From positions 62,001-126,000 of the forward strand of contig JAIXMO010000015.1 of assembly GCA_025677825.1 (NCBI GenBank): a DNA stretch of 64,000 nt, in the 5' to 3' direction. This DNA is from Helicostylum pulchrum (taxonomy: Eukaryota; Mucoromycota; Mucoromycetes; Mucorales; Mucoraceae). Each line of letters begins with the position of its first letter. Within the stretch, counting starts at the first letter, position 1. Positions 1 through 11,244 of this stretch are shown here, piece after piece. The notes under the pieces were generated by a model. It was not told the DNA's origin and did not search any database. It worked only from the letters and a program-made list of their open reading frames with translations. Both the position numbers and the translations under genes were made by a program.

Positions 1-551
1 TTTCTTGTTTGAACGTGGTAAACTTTACTTGTATTGAGCAGACACTATTATAATATTATTAGTTTACAAAATCTTTTTTTTATTTATTTTTGCTTTTAAA
101 AGCGTGTTTTTTTTATGTATAAAAAAGGGAAGGTATAAACTTACAGTCAGCCAAAGACATACTAGAAAAAAAAAGAAGTGTAGAAGAAGAAGAAAAAAAA
201 AGCTTTTGAGCTTCCGATATGAGAATATAAAAAAGATTTTATCAGTTTGGGACCTTGGGGTTTTATTATTCAAACGACGATATACAAAAATAAACAAGCC
301 ACAGTGTATGTTTATGACAATTACTTGAATAGCGTATTTGATTGGTTAGTTGCAATTCAGGTCATGAATTTTTACCGCAGTTCCCTGAGTCACTGTTGGT
401 AGTACATCTTTTGTCAAAACAGTGTCGCATTAAAAAAGATGACGCACTAAAAAGAAGGAAAAAAATTTGTTGCACTGATTTAATTAAATTGAAAGACCAT
501 CCAGACAATATCCAGAAGGCGCTTCACAGAATAATGAACAAATCATTCAAA

Positions 552-900
552 AGATGAAGGTAGTACCTCGATACTAGCGTCCACAATTATAGCAGGAAGT
601 GTATCTTTCTTGATCACAAATTCTTTCTTTACATTACTCTTAATAACTGAATAAAACTGTTCTATTGGATTGGGCTCAGGAGAGTATGCTGTCAGAAAGA
701 TACACCTGTAACCACGAGGCTCGACAACTGCCCGTTTTTCTTAGATGTAAGCAGAATAAGATGCCAACTCATCTAGTTTATATGGGTCCTCCTCCTCTGT
801 TAGTTCCATAGGATCATATCCATCCTCGTTTATAGCTCTTCCGTCTCCGTCTTCAGAAATAAATGTATAGCACATCATAGAAGTAAACTCGAAGGAAAGG
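552..900 (-). pseudogene. Tc1/mariner-type transposase relic (C-terminal part)
   Basis: Reading the minus strand from about 720 to 552 gives an open stretch containing LTAYSPEPNPIEQFYSVIK, which matches the conserved C-terminal block of DDE Tc1/mariner (IS630 superfamily) transposases, normally F-L-P-x-Y-S-P-x-L-N-P-I-E. Further upstream on the same strand (about 875-745) lies a second reading with an acidic stretch (EDGDGRAINEDGYDPMELTE), ending in a stop, that could be the N-terminal region of the same element. No complete catalytic domain and no terminal inverted repeats were found. I infer an old truncated copy. The family call rests on the SPEPNPIE block; the joining of the two pieces is a guess. 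Confidence 0.65.
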
Positions 901-960
901 TATTGATCAACTTATGCGACAACTTTTTTCTTAAAAGTGCGACACTATTTTTCTTTTTTG

Positions 961-1326
961 AAACACGGTCTCTTCACACCGTCGATCCAAAAAAAAAAAG
1001 ATGACTTTTTCCGCATAAAAAGGAATCATACATAATTAACCAAAACGATTAACTAATGCATACGAATAAATAGTAAATAGATCACATCAGTAAATAGCCG
1101 CCCTATTTAATCTTTTTTTTTCAGCGGGCAGGTGACTTTTTTCTTCTTTCTTCTTCTCTTATTATTTTGCTTTGTTTTCATGTTTTGGTTTTTATTTTAT
1201 TTTATGTTCGTACAAACCGATACGGTTCTTCTTAGAGTAATGGTAATCGGCAAAGGTAAGTGAAAAGTAACATGTCATTCTTTTTTTAATCGACTGCATA
1301 AATTGACCGTGTATCAAGACTTCCTC
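961..1326 (+). repeat. Dispersed repeat, copy A (promoter-like region plus 52-nt first exon)
   Basis: This stretch is similar, by eye at roughly three quarters identity with gaps, to the reverse complement of 30982-31263. Shared blocks include the ACGGTCTC..CCG..GTCGATCC motif near 965-988, CCGCATAAAAAGGAATCATA near 1010, the AATAGTAAATAG..CACATCAGTAAATAG block near 1068-1097, and a short open reading frame at 1204-1255 starting MFVQTDTVLLRVMVI that ends exactly at a GTAAG donor. Copy B has the same 52-nt exon. No downstream exons are visible here, so this looks like the 5' end of a truncated gene or element copy. Confidence 0.65.
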
Positions 1327-1392
1327 TTTCAAAAAGTGCGACACCGTTTTGGCAAAAGGTGATTTACTTTAATTTTAGATGTCTATTTGACT

Positions 1393-1419
1393 ATGCCTTT
1401 TGCCTTTTGCCTTTTGCCT
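1393..1419. repeat. Short tandem repeat, TGCCTTT unit
   Basis: About three to four head-to-tail copies of TGCCTTT lie in otherwise unique AT-rich DNA. No function is implied. Confidence 0.6.
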
Positions 1420-3073
1420 GTTAACTTATTTTTTTTGATGAGGTCTTCTAGAGGCTATAACCATGTCCAGATTCAGATGTTTCGCGTAACTATATCCTTT
1501 ATCAATGGTTCTCGTTGAAATGCTCTTCTTGACGGAACATTTTCTTCCTCTTCCTTCATCTATGGTCTTGCTCTTTCTCTATTTTTCAGAACAGGCACGC
1601 GATGTTCGAGCATGGTAACCCGCAAATTTGTCGGTTGATATATACAAGCTATATATTTATACCTTTTTTATTACTATTTGCTTACTGGTTCGTATTTAAA
1701 CGACAATTACTAACTTGTTATTCTTATATCTAAGTTAGCAACCTGCCAATTAATGTTATAAACGATTATGTTACTATTTATTTTAAACAACTTGACAATA
1801 TCCTAAAAGAATTTAAATATTCTATTTTATTATTTATTCATCTCACTCGTATAAATAATAAGTAAAGCGACACAGACCTCGTCCCGAGAGAGTACAAACA
1901 AAGGGTTATATATTACGTTTTAAACCAGCTTTATCGTAACAGACTTTATAATAAATCCCCACATTTCGTGGTGTTGCTAAGCCTAATTGTAATCCTCATG
2001 TAAAACAGGGAAAATGAAGGAACGGAGATAACGCAATTACAGTGCATACAGTAAAGCTTTATTTTGGTCATAAAGATCCGTGGTTGGTATAAGAGTAACG
2101 AAAAGGTGGTATAGAAGACTGAGATTTATTTTTGCTGGTTTTCGCATACAGCATATAAACGCACAAGAAAACTAATTTACTCAGCATGTTGCCTAAGGTT
2201 TGTATCAGATATATCTGTCTAGAGCTGCTCGGTTGAAACTAGCACAAGTGAGTAACGACGAAGATCGTAAGAAATCAAAGCAAGACTAAACTTGCGTTCT
2301 AGCTTTCTTAACCTACCAAAAGCATCAAAGGCATAAAAAATACCAAATATTACACAAAGAAAGCAACTTGCTTTGCAAGCAGAGGATGTTGTTGGATAAG
2401 ACATACGTCCTCTTCACCCCATATGCAAATCTCTGTCAAAGTGAAGTGGTATTCTCTCAGGAACCACCCAAGGAGCACCATCGCAGTCCTTCACTAAATA
2501 CATTCTTAAAAAAAGAACATATCGCGCGTCGCCATGACTGGAACAGCCAGTTGTTCTTTCATTTGAGCACAGAATAATGAACATAACATCTTCTAATAAG
2601 AGACATGGACATTGCAATGGTGGTACGTCGAAAATATTAGGCTGCTCTTAATATCTCAACTAGATAGTCATATTACTTCATTAGATAACTAAGAATGTAT
2701 TCATAGCCAATAGAGTACAAAAGAAAAGTGGTATTAATCCTTGTTAACAAAGAAGAGTGTCATATAGGCGTAAAAGACCATATGACGTAGAGGAACGGTA
2801 TAAATAACATTACAATAAGAAGAGTAGTCATTACCAGGATACCAATCAAGCCTTCGATACAGCTGCACTAACAGTCATTTTACTCTAATTCTTTTTTTGA
2901 ATCGAATTAAGATTTCCTTGACTGCTGCTTTAGGCGGTTGTTTAAGTATTTCGGCAACCAACACGCGAAAGAAGTTAGTGTAGTCAATCAACTTGTCTCT
3001 TTCTTGGTTCTTTGTTTTTTTAAAAAAATATAAAACTTGCATCTACAATATTAAATAATAAAAATACAATAGC
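1420..3073. other. No gene recognised
   Basis: AT-rich sequence with only short open frames on both strands. The minus-strand frame around 2414-2617 (with KDCDGAPWVVPE) faintly recalls the DGAPxH region of DDE transposases but is too short to call. The last 80 bases before the Chs5-like start contain TTTAAAAAAATATAAAAC, a plausible TATA-type core promoter for that gene. Confidence 0.4.
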
Positions 3074-4046
3074 ATGACATCAGTTCAATTTACCGTAGGA
3101 AAACTTGATGCCGGAATGGTAAGTTTTTTTTTACGATAAAAAGATAACAGTTAGGAAATAATTTATTTATTCTCTCTGTCAATAGGCCATCTTATTAACA
3201 GAAGACCATCATCTCATTGAATTTCCTTCACTTTTACTTCCCAAGGGAGTTACTTCTGGCAGTATTGTTAATATTGCTGTGAGTCGTAACGTTCCCGAGG
3301 AAGACAAGAAAATGAAGGAGTTTTGGGAATTACAAAAGGCTATTTTAACAAAATTCGCTTCAGAAGAACCCGAAGTTCCTATTGTCCGTGTAAAAAATAT
3401 TACACAAACTTCTCTTATTCTTGAGTGGAATCCTCTTTCCTTGCATACAGCTAAACTTAGATCTCTTGATATCTATAAAAACGGAACAAAATTAGCTCAG
3501 GTAAAAAAAAAAAGTGTCTTTGTATTATGTCAATTTTATATTAACTTGTTGAGAAAAAAAGCATGTGCCAAGTGATACCAACTTTATTAAATTATCTGGA
3601 TTGGATGTGGATCATGAGTTTGAGTTCCATGTAGTCATTAAGACTACTGCTGGTGAATATAGATCGAATAAAGTAACTGCACGTACACATAAAATGGATA
3701 ATTTAACTGGTATTCGTGTCGCATTTGGATTGTTTGAGGAACCTGAGCCAGCAATTACAGAGTTGAAGGATTTATTGACTAGAATGGGTGCATCTTGGTC
3801 AGAGGAGGTTAGTGTAGAAACAACTCATTTGATGGCTCAACTTCCTGGTGGCGCAAACTATGATCGTGCCGTTCAACATTCTATACCTATTGTTAAGCCT
3901 GAATGGTTAATCCAATGTGATAGAAATAAGAAAATTCAGGTATAGTTAGAGGATACATATCATTTTAGGACGCCGTATTAATTTTTTTCTTTTTAATATA
4001 GCCTGCGCTTCCATACTATATTGTCAGCGTACCTTCTAATGAATAA
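3074..4046 (+). CDS. CHS5: Chs5-like exomer scaffold subunit (compact form)
   Basis: Four exons: 3074-3118, 3186-3500, 3562-3939 and 4002-4046, all with GT-AG introns and matching phase, giving about 260 residues. The N-terminal FTVGKLDAGMAILLTEDHHL and LIEFPSLLLP stretches match the Chs5 N-terminal dimerisation domain. Residues about 75-165 form the fibronectin type III domain (NITQTSLILEW, NKVTARTHKM), and about 170-250 form a BRCT domain ending near KPEWLIQCD. Exomer is a trans-Golgi coat adaptor that in yeast sends chitin synthase Chs3 and other cargo to the plasma membrane; Chs5 bridges the cargo adaptors and Arf1. The yeast protein has a long charged C-terminal tail, absent here, so only the structured core is retained. 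Family assignment is firm; the role in this species is inferred. Confidence 0.93.
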
Positions 4047-4394
4047 TAATTTAAACATATATCTACGTATAATTTCTTTTTTTCCACTCTTACTTTTTTA
4101 CGTTTAATAAAAATTCCCTCTTTACTGCCACATATATTTGATCTTTATATTTGATTTCTCGCACAACTCATCACTCTGTAGTAATTTAGGTAACGATGCC
4201 TTAGGCAGTAAATAATATGCCATGAATGGCAAATACGAGATTTATACGATGACTTTGTTTTATATACTTTGTTGCAGGCTGCACAATGTTTGTTTATATT
4301 GTTAATGATTGGTATTTCATTACCATTAACAAAAGTTGACAATCAGTCAGTTACGCGTATAAAGTGATCAAAATTATTTATTTAAAAAAGAAAA

Positions 4395-4882
4395 TTAATC
4401 TTCTTCCTGATTAAAAGGATGCCAGCCATATTCATCAACAAGGTCTGCGTCATTGTGGTAAATGGGGTAGAAGTAAAGTATGAATATAATGAATAAAGAG
4501 GTAGCTAGAGAGAATGCTGTGAGACATAAAGCAAATCCGTGACGCTTTTCGGGGAAGCTCCAATTTCTGTGCACAACTAAAGAAAGATCAATTGGTTATA
4601 TTTCGGGTACGCGTTCTGTTTACACGCTCATAAAAGAAAGTGCCGCGTATTATTTTTCGTGTACTTTTGTAAAGTAGTAAACAAAAAGATGAGCCTAATA
4701 TATATACCGGAGGAGTGCATTCGAGAAAGAAGTGCTCTTATACAGGGCGGTTGCTTTGAAACGTTTCCGTTTATAAGAGTAATTACAAAGAAAACAAAGA
4801 CGTTAAAAAAAAAAGCAGAATATAAGATATCAGCTCGTTTGAAAGATGAACGAATATAAAGAAAATACTTACTGGTATACAT
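4395..4882 (-). CDS. Small single-pass membrane protein, family not recognised
   Basis: A two-exon model: a 10-nt first exon 4873-4882 (ATG TAT ACC A), intron with GTAAGT donor and TTTAG acceptor, and exon 4395-4576, giving 63 residues. The product has a basic, aromatic N-terminus (HRNWSFPEKRHGF), one hydrophobic helix of about 25 residues, and an acidic tail ending YGWHPFNQEED. The open frame continues upstream of the chosen ATG through a second hydrophobic stretch (ITFLSFITLIMYT), so the real start may lie further 5' and the protein may have two membrane spans. I do not recognise the family. The clean splice phase and the composition of the second exon argue for a real gene. Confidence 0.5.
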
Positions 4883-5132
4883 AATCAAAGTGATAAAAGA
4901 AAGAAAAGTAATTATTCTAATACATAAATAGGTTGATAAGATAGGGGATCCGATCCATAACTTGTTGTTACAACTTAGTTTTAACACAACAAAATTTCGC
5001 TATTATGATATTTTTTTCCAGCCACCTCAAAAATTACATCTTTTTTATAGCACCTTTGCTACTCGCCACCTCAATATTATTGTAGAAGACATACAAAAAT
5101 TTTCCGCGTTGGAATAGTCAAATTATAAATTA

Positions 5133-5372
5133 ATGAATGACGTGCTTGTTGTATTTGCTAAAGTTGTTATGGCAGTTTATGGCGGAGGTAGTACAAAGAA
5201 AACTGATATCAAAAACAATCTCGAAACTCCTTCGCCTGATATCATGAATATGTTACAAGAACAAGAGCAAATAATATTAAGAGATATTATCAAAGCAAGA
5301 GCTTTACATACTCGCTCTTTACTCCGAACTCGTATGCAAAATCAGCGGCCTTCTCTTATATTGCAATCATAA
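5133..5372 (+). CDS. Hypothetical small protein, 79 residues
   Basis: A single-exon frame starting at an ATG and ending at TAA. It has a short hydrophobic N-terminus (VLVVFAKVVMAVYGGG), then a polar, probably helical segment (DIMNMLQEQEQIILRDIIKA) and a basic, Ser/Arg-rich tail. Length and composition would fit a small mitochondrial or assembly-factor protein, but no family motif is recognisable. An internal ATG at Met13 (MAVYGGG) is an alternative start. Codon content looks like that of neighbouring genes rather than a random frame, so I keep it with moderate confidence. Confidence 0.45.
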   Translation: MNDVLVVFAKVVMAVYGGGSTKKTDIKNNLETPSPDIMNMLQEQEQIILRDIIKARALHTRSLLRTRMQNQRPSLILQS

Positions 5373-5543
5373 AAACCTTAATTCAGCCAATTAAGACTAA
5401 AAATGGTAAAACAGAAACTTAAAAAACCCGCGGGTAACAAGTTTTTCCATCCCCAAGTCACGTCATTTCACAGTGGTCTATAAAATGATTTTTTTTTTTG
5501 TCAAAAGACATTTCTTTCTTCACTATTTAAACAATAATAAAAT

Positions 5544-6693
5544 ATGTCTAACATTCCTACTGTCAAGGTATTTTTTGTATAACCATATGACATATATTAT
5601 TTTATTTTACTAATGTATCGGACAATATAGTTAAACAGCGGATATGAAATCCCTTTGATCGGTTATGGTACTTTCGGTGGTCATGACGCTCCTGAGCAAG
5701 TCTATCAGGCCTCCAAAGTTGCTTTAAAAGCCGGTTATAAGCACTTTGATACAGCTTATATCTGTAAGTTAACCTTTGTCACCGAGGGGAAAAAAAAAGT
5801 TATACACTAAATAGAAAGCTAACTTTCCTACTTTCTTTTTCTTAAAAAAATGACGCGTATAGATCAAACTGAAGAAGCTTTAGGAAAGGCTATTAAGGAA
5901 GGTGATGTCCCTCGTGAAGACCTTTTCATTACCACAAAGTTGTGGCAAAACTTCCATGAATCTCAACACGTTCGTCCCGTATTTGAAAGATCTTTAAAGC
6001 TCTTGCAAATGGATTATGTTGATTTATATTTAATTCATTGGCCCATTTCTTGGGAGTTTCAAAGTTATGAGTTTAGTGACTTGAAAGCTACAAAGGATAT
6101 GAAGAACACACATGTACCTATTATTGATACATGGCGCGAGATGGAAAAGTTGGTTGAGGAGAAGAAGGCTCGTTCCATTGGTGTTTCTAACTTTACTATT
6201 GCCATGTTGGAAGATTTATTAAGCAAGTGTTCTATTCCTCCTGCTGTCAACCAAGTAGAAATCACCACAGCTTTGCCTCAAGAAGAGTTACTTGCTTACT
6301 GTAAGAGCAAAAACATCCTTTTGACCGCTTACTCTCCTCTTGGTAACCCTGGTTATAGAAAGGATAGCCGCACTACTTTAGATGATCCTGTTATTCTTGA
6401 TATCGCCAAAAAATACAATAAAACCCCTGCTCAAGTCGTTCTTAATTGGGGTGTTAACCGCGGTTATGCTGTCATTCCCAAGTCAACAACTCCCGCTCGT
6501 ATCGAAGCTAATTTTACGTACTTTAAGCTTGAGGATAGTGAAATTGAAGCTATTACTGCTCTTGGTCGTGAGAATCCTTATCGTACTTGGTAAGTTTAAT
6601 AATGACGAAAGTATTTATTTGTTTATTAACCACTGTTTATATAATAGTCGACCTGAGAATATGTGGGGACCTTCATGTGCTATCTTTAATTAA
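5544..6693 (+). CDS. Aldo/keto reductase (NADPH-dependent)
   Basis: Four exons: 5544-5567, 5631-5763, 5863-6589 and 6648-6693, giving 309 residues, the usual length for a single-domain TIM-barrel AKR. The catalytic tetrad can be placed: Asp and Tyr in HFDTAYIY, Lys in FITTKLW and His in YLIHWP. The cofactor-binding end is visible as AVIPKSTTPARIEAN followed by the conserved Arg-Thr-Cys-x-Pro near the C-terminus, which is only recovered when the last intron is removed. LNSGYEIPLIGYGTFGG at the N-terminus is typical of the AKR1/AKR3-like group. It reduces carbonyls such as sugars and aldehydes with NADPH in the cytosol; xylose or glycerol-type substrates are likely but cannot be resolved from sequence. 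Confidence 0.93.
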
Positions 6694-6931
6694 TGTAAAA
6701 AAAACACTCAATAAAAAGACCTTCTGCATAATCATATATCTGTATATTTTTAAATAAGAGATTTAATTCGGAAAAGAATCCTGTTAATTCTGTGAGACCA
6801 GCGATGGTAGCTTACTAGATTACTTCAGCAATGGAAAGCTGGAACTGACACAAAAGCTATTCGAGCCCCGCAAAAAAGACAAATGCAACTGCGGAAGTTT
6901 TTTTAAATACACCTTTTTATTTTGTATTGTA

Positions 6932-9529
6932 ATGAATGTCGAAACAATAGAAAAACTTCATGCTCTAGTAAAACATATTACAGAAACTGGAGAATGGATT
7001 TTGGATCCTACCGACTTAAAAGTAATAAATAATACGCTTCTATTAGTAACAAAACCTCTGCTAACTTTAAAAAAAAGGAGATCAAAGCATATTGTAAGCG
7101 ATCTGATGTCAATGTTAGTGTTGTATTTAAATTCATTTTGGCTCAATTTCAAAAAAAACATGCACAGGTAATACTTTCTTTTTATATCTTATTTATAATA
7201 AAAAAATAATTTTTTTTTTGTATTCGAGTAAAGATTCGATATTCTAGTGTACAACTTATTGAGCACTTGTTTGATCGCTCAAAACATTTCAGAGACTTGA
7301 TAACAGAGGACTTTCCTCTTTTTACTCAATTGTCTATAGGTATTCAGGACAAAAAGTTACCTCCGCCTGTCGAAATAGCTGCTAAGTTAAGAACCTATGC
7401 TATTGCACTTATCAAATCTTGGACTGAAAAATACGGTGATAGATATCGGCAGTTACACGTAGCCTATGATTTCTTAATGAGCAATGGATTTTTGAATAAC
7501 GAGAATACTTCAATATCTAATATACACGCCAATAATCATAATAGATCCAGTACTGATGTAGTATATTTATAAAATTGTTGTAATAACAAGTATGTAATTA
7601 ATACTTGTTATGTATTTTTTTTTTCAGGCTCGAAAGAAGATCATCCAACTAAACCGATATGAACTACTTAAATCAGACATTGAAGCTCACATTGATATAA
7701 TTGAAGATAATTTGAGTTCAATGGAAGGATGTTTCGAAATTTTGATTCCAAAAAATGAGTTCCTTCATGATGACATAGATTTTGATGCTCTTATGCGAGG
7801 TGAAGCAAGCCACAGTAAAAAACAGGACGACCTTTATAAAGATGTAATATACTAAGAAAAAGGCTATTCTTTTCTCGCGTATAAACTAACAATTTTTTTT
7901 TTACCTAGCAATTATTATCGCACGGTTTAGGTTCAAACAGATACTCAATTACAATTAATTTATCTGAAGACTCCATTATGGAAGATATCAAAGAAACTGA
8001 TGAGAACCGTGTTCTATTTGACCAAATTCGAGAGGCATACAATGTTTTAGAAACAAGACATATGTCACAATTAAATTCTTGGATAAACTCCCTTATTAAA
8101 CTTGAAATACCTGTAAGAGAAAAACTGTTTTTTTTTTGCGTGCGCTCAATAGATATTAACTAAAAAAAATAGGATAAATCCGAGAAAGAAAAATTGGTTA
8201 GTAAGCTTATTAATATAAAAGGTAGAGCCGCGGAAGAAGTGCGAAAGGCACAGATGCTAGGTATCAAAGTGTCTCATCATGAATCACATACTGTTAATAC
8301 GACTCATAGTGATACTGAGGATGATGATGATGATGAATACGAAGACGAAGTATTTGAAGAAGTAAACGTTGCATCTAGTTCTTCTTTGCGCGATAAGGAT
8401 GTACCTACTACTAGCAGCTCAAAGTTACCTCCATTGCAACGTATTTTTCCATTATCCTTTGAACCTAATATGATTGAAGATGCTACCTACAGAGGTCCAA
8501 CAATACGTGCTCAAGAGTAATATAAAAAAACTCCACGTTACACCATCTAAAATTCATGCTAACGGAAGGCTTTTTATTTAGGTCTTTTGTAAATAAAGGA
8601 AAGCAGAAGGTAGACCCTCAAACGGAAGGTAAGAAAGGAAAAGAGAAAAAGAAAAAGAATGAAACCAATAACAAATAATAATAAAAAAACTTCATTATTT
8701 AGAGCTCTTAAAGCGTGCTCCAGTAGTAGAAGTAAGACAATTTACTGTTTTTAAGATGCGCGTTTTAAAGTTAATGATTATATTAGTGGGGAGATGATCT
8801 TTATTATTGGGATAAGACCAATGTTCAATTCAACACAAGCGGTTTAGGTAAAAAAAAAAAAGCATATTATACGATTATAGGCACGCATTCTAAAAAAAGG
8901 GGGGCAATATATGATAGAAAAAAGCCATCGATTTATGGGAACAGGTGTGGGAGATAACGAAATGCCTCAGCATTTATTAGAAGAACTTCGTAAACGGCCA
9001 ATGTACTACAAATCTGAAGTAACAAAAAATACGCAGGTAACAAAAGAGTTTGTTTGTTGATATTTATTTTTAATCTTTGTATGACTAACCTAATAGATAG
9101 GAGTGTAGACACCCACTTCATAACGGCGGGCTTTGTCCGCGAAAAGATTTAGTAACTTGTCCTTTCCATGGCCGCATTATTCAAAGAGACGAGTTAGGAG
9201 TACCGTTAGATCCAAAAGATCGAGTTGAATCCTCTGAAACTATTCAACCTGAACCACCCGCTAATAATCCAATGGACGGGTTGTGGGAACTGATCGAGGG
9301 CGACGTGATGAACCAGTCTAGCCGGGAAATGATTAAACCAAGAACCAGGGTACCGAAAAAAAGAAAGAAGGAAAAGTCTGCTCTTATCAATATTAGAAAG
9401 AAACCAAACACTAGTTTTACTAGACTAAACAAACACCTTGATTCTCACAAGACTAGAAAGATGGTAGAAGAAGCTATAGAATATGAACGTGAGATGAAAT
9501 CTCGTAATAAATATGATAATAAATTATAA
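6932..9529 (+). CDS. UVSSA: UV-stimulated scaffold protein A homologue (transcription-coupled repair)
   Basis: An 11-exon model: 6932-7021, 7078-7167, 7234-7560, 7628-7843, 7909-8112, 8173-8516, 8582-8628, 8703-8731, 8787-8847, 8918-9036 and 9101-9529, giving 651 residues with phase preserved at every junction. The N-terminal VHS/ENTH-like domain spans roughly 1-140 (SVQLIEHLFDRSKHFRDLI). A central helical segment includes SHGLGSNRYSIT, matching the animal SHGLGS block. A C-terminal DUF2043 region has LLKRAPVVEWGDDLYYW, the zinc-binding CRHPLHNGGLCPRK..TCPFHG motif and RDELGVPLDPKD, then a basic tail. UVSSA joins stalled RNA polymerase II and the CSA/CSB complex and recruits TFIIH. The exon 3 donor (GTATAT at 7561) is the least certain site. 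The acidic region DTEDDDDDEYEDEVFEE may be the TFIIH-contacting segment; that is inference. Confidence 0.9.
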
Positions 9530-10384
9530 AAAAGTCTTGTTGTTTCTGTTAAAACATGACCATCATTATAAACCAATCAAGTGTTGTATTAATAAAATAG
9601 ATACGTTTTAACTACTAACATACTTATAACTAAAAATTATTTATTACTGGCTGTTCTGGTAGAAAACCATAATGGTGAAAAGAGAGGGAAAGAGGAAGAG
9701 GGGAGGGGGTAAAATATTATATGCAAAAAAACTTATTCAGGCTTTAACCATACAACCCTCTTCAGTGCCTGTCAATGGGTAGTTCCGGTCAATGGGTAAT
9801 ATTGAGCCTGTTGACGACTCTGCCGAGGTAATATCCCCAAGGTTTTTCTATTGTTATTAAATTCAAGAACAATACCCTGAGGTTTAGCTGCCATATACTG
9901 CTAAAAAAGTTAGAATAAAATCCTCCTTTTGCATGGTAATACCAACCTTCAATTTTAACAAGTTTTATGGAGTCTTTTATAAAGTCCTTTTTCAAGCAAG
10001 AGTGTAACAGGAATGTCCAGGTCGAGCCTGATCATAAAATTAAAAGTACAATTTAATGAAATGAAGGAGATTTTCCCCTTCACAATAATAGTGTCTGAGG
10101 TATTATCATTACTTGTCTTAAGACCTATGTTGTGCTTTTGTATACTAAAGCTATTTTAAATCATCATTATAATCACTTGTATATATTATGGTACAAGAAC
10201 GAGTTAAAGGGTAAAGCAGCTAATGCGTGGTTACTGAAATAAAATTAAAGGTGTTTCTTTTCATATTATTATAAATTTTATTACGAGGTACATCTTCAAA
10301 TGATATCCACTTTAAAAAATGGTTGAACCTAATCACCTACAATACAAACTTTCAAAATCAAAAATTCCTTTTCCAGCTTATATT
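9530..10384. other. Intergenic, no gene recognised
   Basis: AT-rich sequence with a purine-rich run near 9670-9710. The minus strand at about 9790-10020 keeps short frames (KIEGWYYHAKGGFYS; AKPQGIVLEFNNN) that look like decayed coding sequence, possibly part of the adjacent Helitron-like relic, but nothing identifiable. Confidence 0.35.
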
Positions 10385-11096
10385 AATCAGTTACACTCAT
10401 AAGAAAACCTTGACAACTCGCTGGAAAACCCAGAAATCTTTTTTAAATCTGCTATTTTGACTATCCAAAATTCAGTTGTAGACGCTTTGAATGAAAAAGT
10501 TCTCAACTTGATGCCTGGAGATACAACAACTTTACTTCAGCTGATTCTGTTGGAACTTCTGAACAAGAAAATGATGAGGTACGTCAGATATCTACAGAGT
10601 ATCTTCAGACTCTCAATCCTGCCAACTTTCCTCCTGCTAACCTTATTTTAAAAAAGGGCTGTATAATTATGTTACTTCGAAACCTCAACCCTGAAAAAGG
10701 TCTATGCAACGGAACAACGCTTATTATAAAAGATATTTTGGCATATACTCTGATAGTTGCAGTGATGCATGACAATGAATCTATAAACGAGCAAATTGAA
10801 ATCATTCCTCGGATTCAGCTTTCTACTTTAGAATATGAATACCCTTTCATCTTAACCAGAAAACAGTTTCCCATCAAGCTTAGCTTTGTTACGACTATTA
10901 ACAAATCATACCGATAGTCATTAGCAAACGTTGGTATCGATCTTCGCAGCCCGGCATTTACTCACGGCCAAATTGATGTTGCACTATCAAGATCAACCAA
11001 CCTAAAAGGAATTCATATCTTACACCAACCAAAATCCATCTCCAACCCTGAAGACAAAATTGAAAATATTATATATCCCGAACTATTTTTAACATA
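10385..11096 (+). pseudogene. Helitron/PIF1-type helicase relic
   Basis: The plus strand encodes the C-terminal part of a superfamily 1 helicase of the PIF1/Helitron type: AILTIQNSVVDALNEKVLNL, GCIIMLLRNLNPEKGLCNGT, then RKQFPIKLSFVTTINKS and finally PAFTHGQIDVALSRSTNLKG. The order matches motifs IV-VI of Helitron helicases (NxDxxNG-type block, TINKSQGQ, SHGQxYVALSR). It is broken by a frameshift near 10527 and a stop at 10915-10917, where a Gln codon would be expected. The Rep/HUH nuclease part is not seen. About 110 bp downstream lies a GC-rich hairpin region ending in CTAG followed by T, consistent with a Helitron 3' end. Confidence 0.82.
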
Positions 11097-11159
11097 AATA
11101 AATTTATATCTTTTTTAACATTATAAAAACTCATCATCGGATCAGCATAAATATGATGG

Positions 11160-11214
11160 TTGAGCCCGATAGGGCGACGATGGCCGTGTGGGCGTAGCGA
11201 ACAAGGCCGGCTAG
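11160..11214 (+). mobile_element. Helitron-like 3' terminus (GC-rich module ending in CTAG|T)
   Basis: A GC-rich 55-bp block in AT-rich surroundings, with the small hairpin GCCCGATAGGGC and then GCGTAGCGAACAAGGCCGG before CTAG, followed by T at 11215. Helitrons end in a hairpin plus CTRR and insert between A and T. The block resembles 40256-40307 (AGGGTGACGCTG, GCGTAGC, GCCGCTAG followed by T). The helicase relic immediately upstream supports the assignment. Confidence 0.6.
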
Positions 11215-11244
11215 TATTATGGTACAGTGATTTTTATTTTATGT

